Part shown: positions 33,484 to 43,542 of the stretch, one piece after another | Layout of the letters: each line of letters starts with the position of its first letter | How positions within the stretch are numbered: the stretch's first letter is position 1 | DNA from: Nemertoderma westbladi | Lineage: Eukaryota > Xenacoelomorpha > Nemertodermatida > Nemertodermatidae | Direction: 5' to 3' | DNA length: 43,861 bases | Assembly (NCBI GenBank): GCA_032718475.1 | Contig: JAUCBJ010006888.1 | Coordinates: 1 to 43,861 of the forward strand | Made by a program: the position numbers and the translations under genes | Notes under the pieces: model-generated | What the model was told of the DNA's origin: nothing | The model's database searches: none | What the model saw: only the letters and a program-made list of their open reading frames with translations

Positions 33484-36400
33484 TTAACATTTAAATTTGT
33501 CTAATACTTTTTCAATGAAGCAACACAGTTGTTTTGTATCCTGGCAACGAAACAGATCTACTAAAGACGAATATCCAACGTAACGAAATTGACCACGTAG
33601 TTCCCTAGTACGAGAGCATATCATAGCTGCATGTTCCTCGTTCTGAACTGAGATGTGGTCGCATGAACACACACGCTCGGCAGGCGGTGTACGACTCCAT
33701 CTACCCTTTTCACTGCGTAACTCATGCAAAAACACCCTATAACGAGTAAATGCTTTACGCTGGTAGTCTGGTATGTAGTTAACATTATCACGATAAATTG
33801 TATGTACTGTTAGCTCCGGGTTAATATCATGACAGTATGACCAAAACTTAGTCGCAGTGGGTGGCTTACTACGAATCCTACGCCTAATAGAATCTAAATT
33901 GTAGTTAGAAATATCTTCATTGCACGCACCAGATAGTATAGTATATCCGTGTATTCCTACCACATTTGCACATAAATCAAGAGTTTGCGTGATTGGTAGA
34001 GCTCTGTCGGCTAATTTTGAGTATTTTGTGAACAATTTCTTTTGAGCTTCGACAACAATGGCTCGTAGCGGTTTAATACCGAGTTCTACCAAACAGACGT
34101 CATTCGGAGTAGTTTTACGTACCCCAAGCAACGACTTAATCGCTTTCATATACAGTACCTCTATAGACTTGAAATCTCTAGTTAACCAAGACTCACACCC
34201 ATATGTCAGTACTGCTGATAGGCAAGCGTGGAAAACTTTCAGTTTCAAGTGGAAGGGCATTGAATCGTTGACCGTACAGAAAATAATAAACATATTAACA
34301 GCATCGGTACACCGACTTGCGTGTACATTGAGCACTGAGGACATTTTACCATTCTCACAGAATGGTGAGCCTAGATAAATGTATGTAGCACAGTTAGAAA
34401 CTTTAATTCCTCCATATTCTATGGGGACCCGGTCAGACACCGATCCATTAATAACCATAAAGTTTGTCTTTTTGGGGTTTATAGTCATTCCGTAATCTGC
34501 ACAATAATCAGCTAGAACACAAAATTTTGTTTCACATGCGCTATGTGTAGTAGACAGAATAACTGAGTCATCCATAAGTAGCAATATCTGTATAACTCCC
34601 AAAAAACCATCTGTACTGTACGCTGCACGTAACCTTACAACAAACTGATTTAAATACATACAAAATAAAGTTACGCTGGTTGATGCACCTTGTTTTACAC
34701 CGAGAATAGATATAATTACTGCATCTTTCAACACAATTTTTGTACAACTATATATAGCCCTAATGGCGTAGAGTAATTGTTTCCCACAGCCTGCTTCCCT
34801 TAGTACATTCAACAGTTTGTTACGGGGAACCAGATCGTAGGCTTTACGAAAATCGACAAACATAACAAATAATTTACACTTCTTAGAAATAGCATAATTA
34901 ATTAATAATCGTAATGCAACAACTTGTTCAGTACACCCACGGTTCTTTCTACCACCCGCTTGCAGCTGTCAATATTGACCCATCTAAGCAGCCTAGAATT
35001 TATAAGCATATCATAAATCTTAGCGAATGAGTCAACAATACTAATACCACGGTAATTACCGCAGTCCATGCGTGACCCACTATTCTTATAAAGCACAAAC
35101 AGTTTACTGTAACACCATGCTGGGGGGAATCGTACATACTCAAATATTACATTGAATATTGATAACATAAAAATTAACCAAGATCCTGGAAGTTTGCATA
35201 TTAACCCTAAACTACTGCCCCAATACGCTTTATTAACCTTAATATCAGCTAGAGTATCAGCAAGCTCGCGTGGAGTAAACTTATCGTCTAGTTCCGGTAT
35301 ATACGGCGCCGATTCAAACTCCGGATCGATTCCAGCGCTTAGCGGAACGGCGCTTGTGGGATTTAGTAGAGATTCAAAGTGAGCTTTAAACTGGCTAGGG
35401 GGTGGTTGGTCCTGAGCGAGATTATCGTTACCATCGTACAGCTGGCCCTTCCAGTTTATTGCCCACCATATCTGTTTAGGATCATTACCTTCGAGAATGG
35501 TTTCCCACCTAGTATATTTGTTGCGTTTATCGAATCTAGTGTTGCAGCCCGGATTGCGAGCTATTCTAGAACTGGAGGCGATAAGGTTATTTAAATCCTT
35601 CAGCGTGGTATCTACATCCTCCGGCGATAGACCGACCAGGAGTGGAGGTTCGACTTCCTCCATTACATTGTGGAACTTGACGCAATCGACGTGTGTACGT
35701 GTGTACGTACAGTCGTGTGTACTGTTCCCAAGACCAGATTTTGTTTGGTTACCTGAAACGCCCAGGAGTGCTGAGCGGTTCTTTAGGTCACTAACTGGGA
35801 CCTGCAAACCGCAATCTACGTCAAGCAGTAGTGCGGCGTGGTCTGATCCGGTTACGGACTGGTCGACTTCCCAGCGAGAGATACAGTTTAGAATAGGCCC
35901 CTTCGCTACACCTATATCGATTTCTGAAACCCATTTATTTCCCATCCTGTATGAAAGATTTCCTCCCAACTGTTTACCTTTGTATTCGAGATGGTTTAAA
36001 ATAAGAGAATTCGTAGATTTACAGATAGCGATCACGTCCTTCCCATGGCGGTTTACATCTCGGTCGACTATGTTTCTGTAAGGCACATCTAGGTGAGGCG
36101 AAGCGTCGCCAACTCGAGCGTTAAGATCCCCTAGAACTACAACGGATTGGCCGCCTGTCTGTAGTTGCGCCTGAAGCTGGGCGAGTTGGAACGGATCGTA
36201 GTACGGCGAGTCTAAGGGCGGAATATAGCAGCCGCTTAACAAGCAATCTGGGAGACATAGTAATTCTATAGCAATGTAGCCTTCTGTCTCGCAGTCTAAT
36301 CGTTTAATCTGTGGTAGTAGGTAGTCTTTAATAAATAGAGCAACTCCTCCGCGGTTAGAGTTCTTCTTGGAAGTGTTCTGGACACCCTCAAATCCCGGTA

Positions 36401-36551
36401 AGTAAATCTTTGCAGCTGTCTTAGTTTCAAGAACCCAAACTAAATCAAATTGACTAAAAAATTCCAGTCGGTCACGTTCTAATAGTTTGTCACAAACTCC
36501 TCTAGCATTCCACGAACATATCCGTAGACGTCTATCATGCCCTACACGCCG
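33484..36551 (-). pseudogene. LINE C ORF2 endonuclease-reverse transcriptase with one frameshift
   Basis: The frame is open from 36551 (after TAG at 36554-36552) and has no ATG before the endonuclease opening RRLRICSWNARG. It continues with VWVLETKT, NRGGVALFI, VVVLGDLNARVGD, SEIDIGVA and GSDHAALLLDVD, and the RT start YRGISIVDSFAKIYD. Near 34960-34968 the frame shifts by one base: the RT continues in the new frame through LFVMFVDFRKAYD and GVKQGASTSVTLF to stop at 33484. The palm motif is LLLMDDSVIL, with both Asp retained but L-M in place of the usual Y/F-A. The C-terminus has CSCDHISVQNEEHAAMIC, a CCHC-like finger. Confidence 0.9.
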
Positions 36552-36559
36552 CTAGGCGC

Positions 36560-37398
36560 TCAGTTGAATCTGTCGATAATTACACCGTCCCGCTTCAACA
36601 CTCGCTCACGATAATCCAAGTATATTTCGCACCCCTCGTTATGTGGCTTTTCTTTTCCATATATTCTCACGCACGCAGGCGACCCATCTCCTTCCTAATA
36701 CTTGGATGAACATCCTTCTTTAGATACGTGGTTTTGAATGGAGCCTCTGCCTCCTTCAACTTCTTAGCATTACTCAAAATAACGTTGCGATCCTCTCTGT
36801 TGCGGACAACAGCCAGAATGGGCCTGGGTCTATCCCTTGATCCGGAGTTCTCTTTTCCGAGACGCTGAATCGTCCATTCTCTAGCGATAGTTGCCTGTGT
36901 TATTCTTTCACCTAAACCCATAGCTTGAATTACATCAAAGATCTTTTCCTTGTCTCCTTCTTCTCCCGAGTCGGTAGATGTTTCTTTAATCCCAGTAATA
37001 ATCAGATTTCTCTCGCGTCGCTCACTGTCCACCGTTTCTATAAAACTCTGTTGGTTACGAATAATCCCTAAGGCAGAGTCCAGTTTCTCGGACAATTCCT
37101 CGACTTTCCCCTGTAACTGATTCGATATTTGTACCTCTTTCCTCAGTTCCTGCATCTCTTGCAATATTCGGACCGCTAAGTTGTTTTCTATACCTGCACC
37201 TGTTCCGGTACTCAATCCTGAGTTGGTAAGATTGAGATCTGTACCATTACCGGTTGAGTCACGGCGTTTCTGGTCCGCGGCGCGGTATACCGCGACGAGG
37301 TTCCTCAGCTGTTCCTTGTTCATTTTTCCAACTTGGCTGCTGGATAATACACATATATCGTCAATACCTGTTAGGTTAGGATCAATATTTTGCTCCAT
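36560..37398 (-). pseudogene. LINE C ORF1, L1-type RNA-binding protein, frameshifted near its C-terminus
   Basis: ATG at 37398-37396. Residues ~75-130 form a predicted coiled coil (LQEMQELRKEVQ, KVEELSEKLDSALG); 131-217 are the RRM-like domain (RNLIITGIKE, RPRPILAVVRNREDRN), followed by YLKKDVHPSIRKEM. The frame stops at TGA 36669-36667, but a second frame carries an expected C-terminal continuation (RIYGKEKPHNEGCEIYLDY, ending DGVIIDRFN) to a stop at 36562-36560. One indel near 36670 therefore separates the last ~37 residues. The ORF1 end and the opening of ORF2 are only about 9 bp apart. Confidence 0.88.
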
Positions 37399-37487
37399 CT
37401 TCGGTATAGCTGTATTATCCGCGGTACAGTCCTACTACTGTACATAGTGTAATTACGTTTTATATTGGTTTAGGTTAGCGTCAGTCA

Positions 37488-37559
37488 GTAGTCAGTTATG
37501 ACTCATCAGCAAGCTGCTCATCGGTCTCTGAAATCGACAAGGAAGACCAGACCAGACTA
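37488..37559. repeat. 72-bp direct repeat, right copy (LINE C target duplication)
   Basis: Perfect match to 33270-33341; lies between the LINE C 5' end and the LINE D ORF2 stop codon. Confidence 0.9.
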
Positions 37560-37569
37560 CATAGGTGTA

Positions 37570-38024
37570 TTAAGTATTCCCATAGATTGATGCAACATGT
37601 AATGCGTTGAAGAACTCTTTCAGTTTTTCGATACGGCGTTTTCGGGACAACGTCATTTGTGAGAGAGTTTTCTTAATAAACTCTACTTTGTATATATCTG
37701 ATACACTGACCTCCCCAGGCCTAATCCTCTCCAATATCTGCCGTTTGCTGTATTGTGATGTAACAAGACTCTTTAATTCGGGGAGAGGTCCAAGTTTCGT
37801 TGCTTTTTCATATGCACTGCAGAGTCCCGGATATCGAACTCCATTGACCACCTTCGAGAGGAACGAACAAGATACCAATGATGTGTAGTGTATTGGATAG
37901 TTCGGACAATCGGCTATTCTTAATATGGTGGAAAGATTCGCTACACACATTGTTGTTATCAAATCCTGCACATTGAGCGAGGACAGCAACACCGGGTTGT
38001 TTATATAACTACCAAGACCGCTCG
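37570..38024 (-). pseudogene. LINE D ORF2, C-terminal tail
   Basis: Open frame from about 38032 (SGLGSYINNPVLLSSLNVQD) to TAA at 37572-37570, ending KLKEFFNALHVASIYGNT. It is assigned to LINE D because on the other side of the 12-bp array the ORF2 sequence reads DKLNAFYRGKLRSVL, and the two halves join in the way LINE ORF2 proteins run after the RT (a FYRxxLRSVLGL-type segment, then an alpha-helical tail). The alternative is an unrelated ORF; on its own the protein has no motif I recognise. Confidence 0.65.
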
Positions 38025-38356
38025 CACCAATCTAAGCACCGATCTAAGCAGCGATCTAAGCACCAATCTAAGCACCGATCTAAGCAGCGATCTAAGCACC
38101 GATCTAAGCAGCGATCTAAGCACCGATCTAAGCACCGATCTAAGCACCGATCTAAGCACTGATCTAAGCACCGATCTAAGCACTAATCTAAGCACCAATA
38201 TAAGCACCGATCTAAGCACCGAGCACCGATCTAAGCAGCGATCTAATCACCGATCTAAGCACCAATCTAAGCACCGATCTAAGCACCAATCTAAGCACTG
38301 ATCTAAGCACCGATCTAAGCACCGATCTAAGCACCGATCTAAGCACCGATCTAAGC
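38025..38356. repeat. 12-bp minisatellite arisen inside LINE D ORF2
   Basis: About 27 units of GATCTAAGCACC and variants (CAATCTAAGCACC, GATCTAAGCAGC). On the minus strand the unit reads CTTAGATCGGTG, encoding LRSV, which continues in frame from the flanking FYRGK codons of LINE D. Confidence 0.93.
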
Positions 38357-38960
38357 TTTCCTCTATAGAAAGCATTGAGCTTGTCCGCCTACATTGGTGA
38401 GTGATCCCAGTAAATGTTTAAATCGGTACAAAATAGCAGGAAGAGCAATCGCTTTCCATAAGATACTAAGTGTTTCTATGTTTAACATCTCAATAGTCCA
38501 GTTGTTCTTCCAAAACATCCGTGCAATTCCAGTAAGTGCCTGTGTACACCTCTGTATCCCGTCTTTAATTCTCCTGTTAAAAGTGACACCCAGGAATGTT
38601 AGATTTGTATTCATCGGTATAAGCGTGCCACAAATATCAAGAAATGTTGGAATATTGCTGCTATGTGTGGCCCCGCAGCAGATCCAATGCGTCTTTGTTG
38701 GTTCTAGAGACAATTTAATTTCCCTAGTCTCCATTGCAACTATATCGGCTATTTGTTCTAATTCCATGGGACACGTTGACATTAGGATAATATCGTCGGC
38801 ATAATTAAAACAACCAATCCATAAATTGAGAATTTTGCACCCCAATTTTAATTTTTCATGACTAGTGAATATTTTTGTTGTATATATATTAAATAATGCC
38901 GGTGACAACAAAGAACCTTGCTTCACTCCAATGTACATTGGTAAACCAATATTGGATATG
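38357..38960 (-). pseudogene. LINE D reverse transcriptase, C-terminal half
   Basis: Begins at the insertion edge with DISNIGLPMYIGVKQGSLLS, then PALFNIYTTKIF, the catalytic FNYADDIILMS, EPTKTHWICCGA, LTFLGVTFNRRIKDG and WKAIALPAILY. The catalytic Asp pair is intact. Near its end the frame slips: the expected DKLNAFYRGK is read in the next frame. Confidence 0.9.
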
Positions 38961-38963
38961 TCA

Positions 38964-39890
38964 GTTATTATTAGAGGAATCCTTAGACACATTGCTAAGT
39001 GGGTAGTTATTATTAGAGGAATCCTTAGACACATTGCTAAGTGGGTAGTTATTATTAGAGGAATCCATAGACACATTGCTAAGTGGGTAGTTATTATTAG
39101 AGGAATCCTTAGACACATTGCTAAGTGGGTAGTTATTATTAGAGGAATCCATAGACACATTGCTAAGTGGGTAGTTATTATTAGAGGAATCCTTAGACAC
39201 ATTGCTAAGTGGGTAGTTATTATTAGAGGAATCCATAGACACATTGCTAAGTGGGTATAGTTATTATTAGAGGAATCCTTAGACACATTGCTAAGTGGGT
39301 AGTTATTATTAGAGGAATCCTTAGACACATTGCTAAGTGGGTAGTTATTATTAGAGGAATCCATAGACACATTGCTAAGTGGGTAGTTATTATTAGAGGA
39401 ATCCTTAGACACATTGCTAAGTGGGTAGTTATTATTAGAGGAATCCTTAGACACATTGCTAAGTGGGTAGTTATTATTAGAGGAATCCATAGACACATTG
39501 CTAAGTGGGTAGTTATTATTAGAGGAATCCTTAGACACATTGCTAAGTGGGTAGTTATTATTAGAGGAATCCATAGACACATTGCTAAGTGGGTAGTTAT
39601 TATTAGAGGAATCCATAGACACATTGCTAAGTGGGTAGTTATTATTAGAGGAATCCTTAGACACATTGCTAAGTGGGTAGTTATTATTAGAGGAATCCAT
39701 AGACACATTGCTAAGTGGGTAGTTATTATTAGAGGAATCCTTAGACACATTGCTAAGTGGGTAGTTATTATTAGAGGAATCCATAGACACATTGCTAAGT
39801 GGGTAGTTATTATTAGAGGAATCCATAGACACATTGCTAAGTGGGTAGTTATTATTAGAGGAATCCTTAGACACATTGCTAAGTGGGTAT
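38964..39890. repeat. 42-bp minisatellite, 22 nearly identical copies
   Basis: Twenty-two units of 42 bp built from GTTATTATTAGAGGAATCC, TTAGACACATTGC and TAAGTGGGTA. Only one position varies (CCTTAG in 12 units, CCATAG in 10), plus a single 2-bp insertion (GGGTATAG) near 39257. The period is 14 codons and several frames stay open on both strands, which is not evidence of coding. Confidence 0.97.
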
Positions 39891-40283
39891 AGGGTCATTC
39901 TCAACAAAAGTGGCCAAAACCGACTTAGATATTGTCCGGAACGTAATTTCTGTTTAGATTGATGAATTTTTAAACGGTAAAATGTTTTATATATGAAACT
40001 AGGCCTGAAAATTCTGCTCATCATGTTTTCAGGGTTGAAAAATCCCTGCATATTACCATATTTCTCTGTCAAACGCTAAAAAATAGCATTTTTAACACTT
40101 GTTTAAAGAATTTGCATAACATTTAGAGAGCAGTAGAATGACCCCATTATGGTCCTTGGTGTACAAACTATATATCATTCGGAAGCTTGAAAAATTTCCT
40201 ACATTCTCAGATCAGTTTTTGGAGGATACAAATACTTCCGTTCCAGTAACAGCATAAAATATTATTAAATTTCAATATGACCC
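39891..40283. other. Non-coding insert attached to the 42-bp array, possible short DNA-element body
   Basis: AT-rich, no ORF. It starts GGGTCAT (39892-39898) and ends ATGACCC (40277-40283), a 7-bp inverted match, and has a further GAATGACCCC near 40138. Together with the 42-bp array it interrupts the LINE D RT between KFDDW and ISNIGLP. ACTG is present at both junctions in minus-strand reading (GATGACTG and AACTGACAT), a possible 4-bp target duplication. Confidence 0.45.
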
Positions 40284-42346
40284 CTGACTCCAGTCATCAA
40301 ATTTCAAATATATTATTGTATGCATGTAATAACTGTAGAGGGCCAGTGTTATATGTGGGTTTGAAATAGAGCTAATCCTCTCAAAAAGTATCTCATAATC
40401 CACCATGTCGAATGCAGAAACAATATCCAATTGACAAATGTAAATGGGTGTGCAATCCTGCCTAAGGCGTTCTATTATCTCCATCATAGCTGAGAGAATC
40501 AAATCAGCTCCAATTTTCTTTTTATAACCAAGTTGATACTGACTAACGTATTTCGATTCTGTTCCTAGGAAATTGTGAAGAATTACTCCCTCAAAAACTT
40601 TGGCAAACATAGATAAATTTGAAATCGGGCGATATGACTTTCCCAGTTTTGGGTCACGACTATTCCCTTTGTAAAGATGTGTAATTATTGTATCTCCAAA
40701 GCTGTTAGGTACTTTTCCCAAGTTGAAACAAGAGTTGATTATTTGTGCAAGTGCGGTACAGAAGAGTCAGAGACTTAATGTCGTGGGCCTTCCCCGCTCC
40801 CCGCTTTCCGATCACCACGTTTATTACATTCTTGGATATTGTTGGAGCTGTAGCTTTTTTACACGAGCCAATTAGTTTCTCCTGAATATTTGTTTGTCCC
40901 TTCTGAAGCGCTTTATTATTTCTTCCCGTGCTACCGCGGGTAGGATTCTTCCCATTCCTTTTACAGTTAAAATGCTTCCAGAAATATTGTGGTCTGTATC
41001 TGTAGCTACTAGCCGCTTTCAGAATCGCCTTTCTCACCGAGTCTTTATTATTTATATTTGTGAGTCTTCTTAAAAACCTTTTAGCTTCTTTTAGAGCCTC
41101 GGAATTTTTCTGTGTTTTTACTTTGTAGTTTTAATTTCTTAATTGTATCTAGATGCTCTGAAACTTTTCTAATATGGTGTCTCAGTCTCGAAGATCTAGT
41201 ACGACTCCCTCCGTTTCGCAGAGGTCGGGTGGGTATTTCTTCTTGAGCAGATTGTAATATAATCTTCTGCACTCAATTGCTGTAACTGTTTAATTCCTCT
41301 TCAGTCCACTCCAATTCGTTTGGACTGAGTGTTTGTTGCAGATCGGCTAGCTGGGCGTTTAATTTAACTGAGTATGACTCCACATGTTTCTTAGATGCAC
41401 CTTTCCAATTAGGGGCTCGAGTTCTTTCATACTTTTGAAATTCTATCTCCGATTTTATGATGTGATTGCTATTTCCTGTTTCTCTGGCATGTTGGGAATT
41501 GATACATAAAAGTACTGTTACTGGGGTGTGATCTGCAAAGTTATTGGCATCGTCCATCTCATATATTTCGCCCTTGACCAGTTTATCTTGCAATTCAATG
41601 GGAGCAATAATATGGTCGATATAAGACACTCCAGTCTCCACACGATTGAATGTGAAATATGGACCTTTACATTGTGTCAATGCATCCAAAGCTGTCATAC
41701 CGTTTGCTAAAAGAAAATTGTTGAGGTCGATACCCCGAGCTGTTGGAGTTGATCTGCCGTACCGATTACCCTGTAGTGGCCCGAGGTCTGCATTCGCATC
41801 TATTAGTAAAATCGGGGTGTAATTGCTGTTTTCCTCCATCACAGATGCTATGTTGCCAAGAAAAGTTCGTTTGATATTCAACATTCTTTTTGCTGACATC
41901 TGGGGCATATCCGGAAATAAAGAGATAATCTTCAGCACTCCCGGCCATGGTTACAGTTGCTCCACAGAATGAACCTTCACCAGCTATAGCACACACCTCT
42001 GAACATATGCTCCTTCTAATGAATATTGCAGTGCCACCTATTCCTCTTGATTTTCCCAGATCAAGGGACTTACCGAATATTCACAATAGCATTTCTCATT
42101 ATGTTTAGTGAGGAGTGTCTTACATTCCATTTCATTGAGCCAATGCTCTTGTATCCCAAGAACGTCGATTTCCTGCAATAGCTCATCTATATAGTGTTCA
42201 CTACCTTTAAATCCAAAACAGTTGTATGTACCAACTCTTATTTCCCCTTTGTTAGTTTGTTCGTGTTTGACACCCTGTTTTTGCTTACGTTCATAAGTTC
42301 GATTTGCTTTATTGGTCTTGATCTTCCTTGTCTTTCTACTAAACAT
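40284..42346 (-). pseudogene. LINE D ORF2: endonuclease and RT N-terminal half, frameshifted
   Basis: ATG at 42346-42344 with a Lys/Arg-rich leader, then APE motifs RVGTYNCFGFKGS and VLGIQEHWL. Frame changes near 42040 and 41950 lead to LFISGYAPDVS, then LLIDANADLGP (the GDFN-type motif with ANA in place of FNA), SYIDHIIAP and FADHTPVTVLL. After 41273 several more shifts cover a basic linker (41272-40705). The RT resumes with SYRPISNLSMFAKVFEGVI, YQLGYKKKIGADL, CQLDIVSAFDMVDY and IIYLKFDDW, and is then cut by the insertion. Confidence 0.85.
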
Positions 42347-42419
42347 ACTGCCCGTAAGTTCTTCTGGTCGAAACGGTATCTTTATAGTTGCATCTGGAAC
42401 GCGGATTTCTTGAAGTATA

Positions 42420-43263
42420 ATTTAATCACTCTCTGCAGTGGATTCCATATGGCCAAAAGTCCCCGTTTAACACCACATCTAAATAATCTGTGTTGATGGT
42501 GGCTCTCATTGACTTGGAGTTGTTGTATGAACGTGCAGTTATATCATCCACACTAATGCCTCTATCGTATAGGTAATCAGACAGGTCAATCTCCTAGTTA
42601 TCTCTCTTTATTCCGGTTATATATATAGTTGATGTGGATTTCGTATCTGCACCTTCCAGCATTCTTTGGCGTCCAAACACATTTGAGCTTATATAATTCG
42701 TCCCATAATGGTCATCTTGCAGCCGTTTGATGTCTCGTGGATTAGGACCCGCTGGATGGTCAAGTGTATTTGTCTTGTAATCTTGTAACATGCCCACTTG
42801 CTCGTGCAAATCTCTACTCAATTTAGGTGCAACTTCAGGTTTGGGTATACCTTTATAAGCGGGTCCCGTGTACAACAGTCTGCGTGACGCTGTGTTCATT
42901 TGAGTTTATCTGTTTTCCATCATCTCTAATATCTATAAGAGGGGTGTGTTCCGAATCAAATTGGTCACGAACCGTTGATGACAATGCATCCAATCTATTT
43001 CTCAAGAAATGTGATTTACATGTTGAATGGTTATCTGGATTTGGGTATGAGAGTGCATCAGTAGGATCCCTCCTGCTTTTTCGCTTTCTAAGTTGTTTTT
43101 CCCAGATTCCTGTTTTCAATGAATCATCCACAGTTCCATATTCACCTTCAACCTGGCAGGCACGATTGTTTATAATATCATCATCGCTTAGGCTGTCTAT
43201 TACAACAAATCTTTCAGAAATATCGACATTGCGAGATTTGGCATATCCATGCTGGTCAAACAT
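42420..43263 (-). pseudogene. LINE D ORF1, broken
   Basis: ATG at 43263-43261 (MFDQHGYAKSRNVD). The first frame runs through an acidic and then Lys/Arg-rich region (EKQLRKRKSRRDP) to about 42880, where it shifts into the frame of RRLLYTGPAYKGIPKPEVAP and STIYITGIKRDN. A TAG follows at 42596-42594, after which the same frame continues with DLSDYLYDRGISVDD and GDFWPYGIHCREW to about 42420. The end domain matches the LINE B ORF1 end domain in layout. A chaperone/RNA-binding role is inferred from the family. Confidence 0.7.
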
Positions 43264-43271
43264 AAAACAAA

Positions 43272-43299
43272 TAACACATTCGGACAATAACGCACCCGG
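43272..43299. repeat. Single dimer unit of the 15/16-bp minisatellite, isolated
   Basis: TAACACATTCGGACAA followed directly by TAACGCACCCGG, 8 bp upstream (minus-strand sense) of the LINE D ORF1 ATG and about 12 kb from the nearest array of this unit. Confidence 0.85.
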
Positions 43300-43542
43300 C
43301 CAATTATTCATCCGCGAGCCGAAACATAATTATAAGTTTTCCGTCGAGATCCCAAAGTCCCATTTCTTTGAACATGCATTCCACTAACTGTTTACTCTAG
43401 TTTTGTTAATTGGCGCCTTTGAACTAACTATTAGAATAGGCGCCTTATATAATTTGTGTTATTATTATATCAAATATTAAATATATAATGTAATAGGACA
43501 ATATGATAATGCTCTTATTAATATTAAATCAATTAAACTTAC
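43300..43542. other. Unique intronic sequence next to exon C
   Basis: AT-rich, no ORF of note. It contains the direct repeat GGCGCCTT at 43412-43419 and 43439-43446, each with the palindrome GGCGCC. Confidence 0.5.

Larger units (their letters stand above)
33342..37487 (-). mobile_element. LINE C, non-LTR retrotransposon with L1-type ORF1 and poly(A) tail
   Basis: Minus-strand element of 4.15 kb between perfect 72-bp direct repeats. The 3' end has AATAAA (complement near 33359-33364) and 14 A's (33342-33355). ORF1 is L1-like (coiled coil plus RRM) and ORF2 has an APE endonuclease, RT and C-terminal Cys/His motif. Only two frameshifts were found, so the insertion is young. It landed 11 bp past the stop of LINE D ORF2. 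Confidence 0.92.
37560..43270 (-). mobile_element. LINE D, old and multiply interrupted non-LTR retrotransposon
   Basis: Minus-strand element with ORF1 (43263-42420), endonuclease (42346-41280), RT N-terminal half (40721-40284), RT C-terminal half (38960-38357) and a C-terminal tail (38024-37570), all in the right order. It is broken by a composite insertion (38964-40283), an internal 12-bp minisatellite (38025-38356), LINE C at its 3' side and several point frameshifts. The ORF1 type is shared with LINE B. Confidence 0.82.
20836..43542 (-). other. CRTC: CRTC intron between exons C and A (22.7 kb, repeat-filled)
   Basis: Inferred from the exon C donor (GTAAGT at 43542-43537) and the exon A acceptor (CAG at 20838-20836). 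It contains the 15/16-bp array, one LINE A copy, LINE B, a small unassigned ORF, a 3 x 56-bp repeat, LINE C nested beside LINE D, and two further minisatellites. LINE B and the left array are oriented against or independently of the gene; LINE A copy 2, LINE C and LINE D share the gene's strand. Confidence 0.75.

Noticed and set aside
33270-37559. 72-bp direct repeats as LTRs of a retrovirus-like element
   Set aside because: Far too short for LTRs, no TG...CA ends, one copy follows a poly(A) tail, and the element encodes an APE endonuclease without protease, RNase H or integrase.
38961-39892. Asn/Ser-rich repeat ORF (SNNNYPLSNVSKDS) as a protein fused to the LINE D RT
   Set aside because: The 42-bp period is 14 codons and open in more than one frame on both strands; it interrupts an RT domain and is better explained as an insertion.
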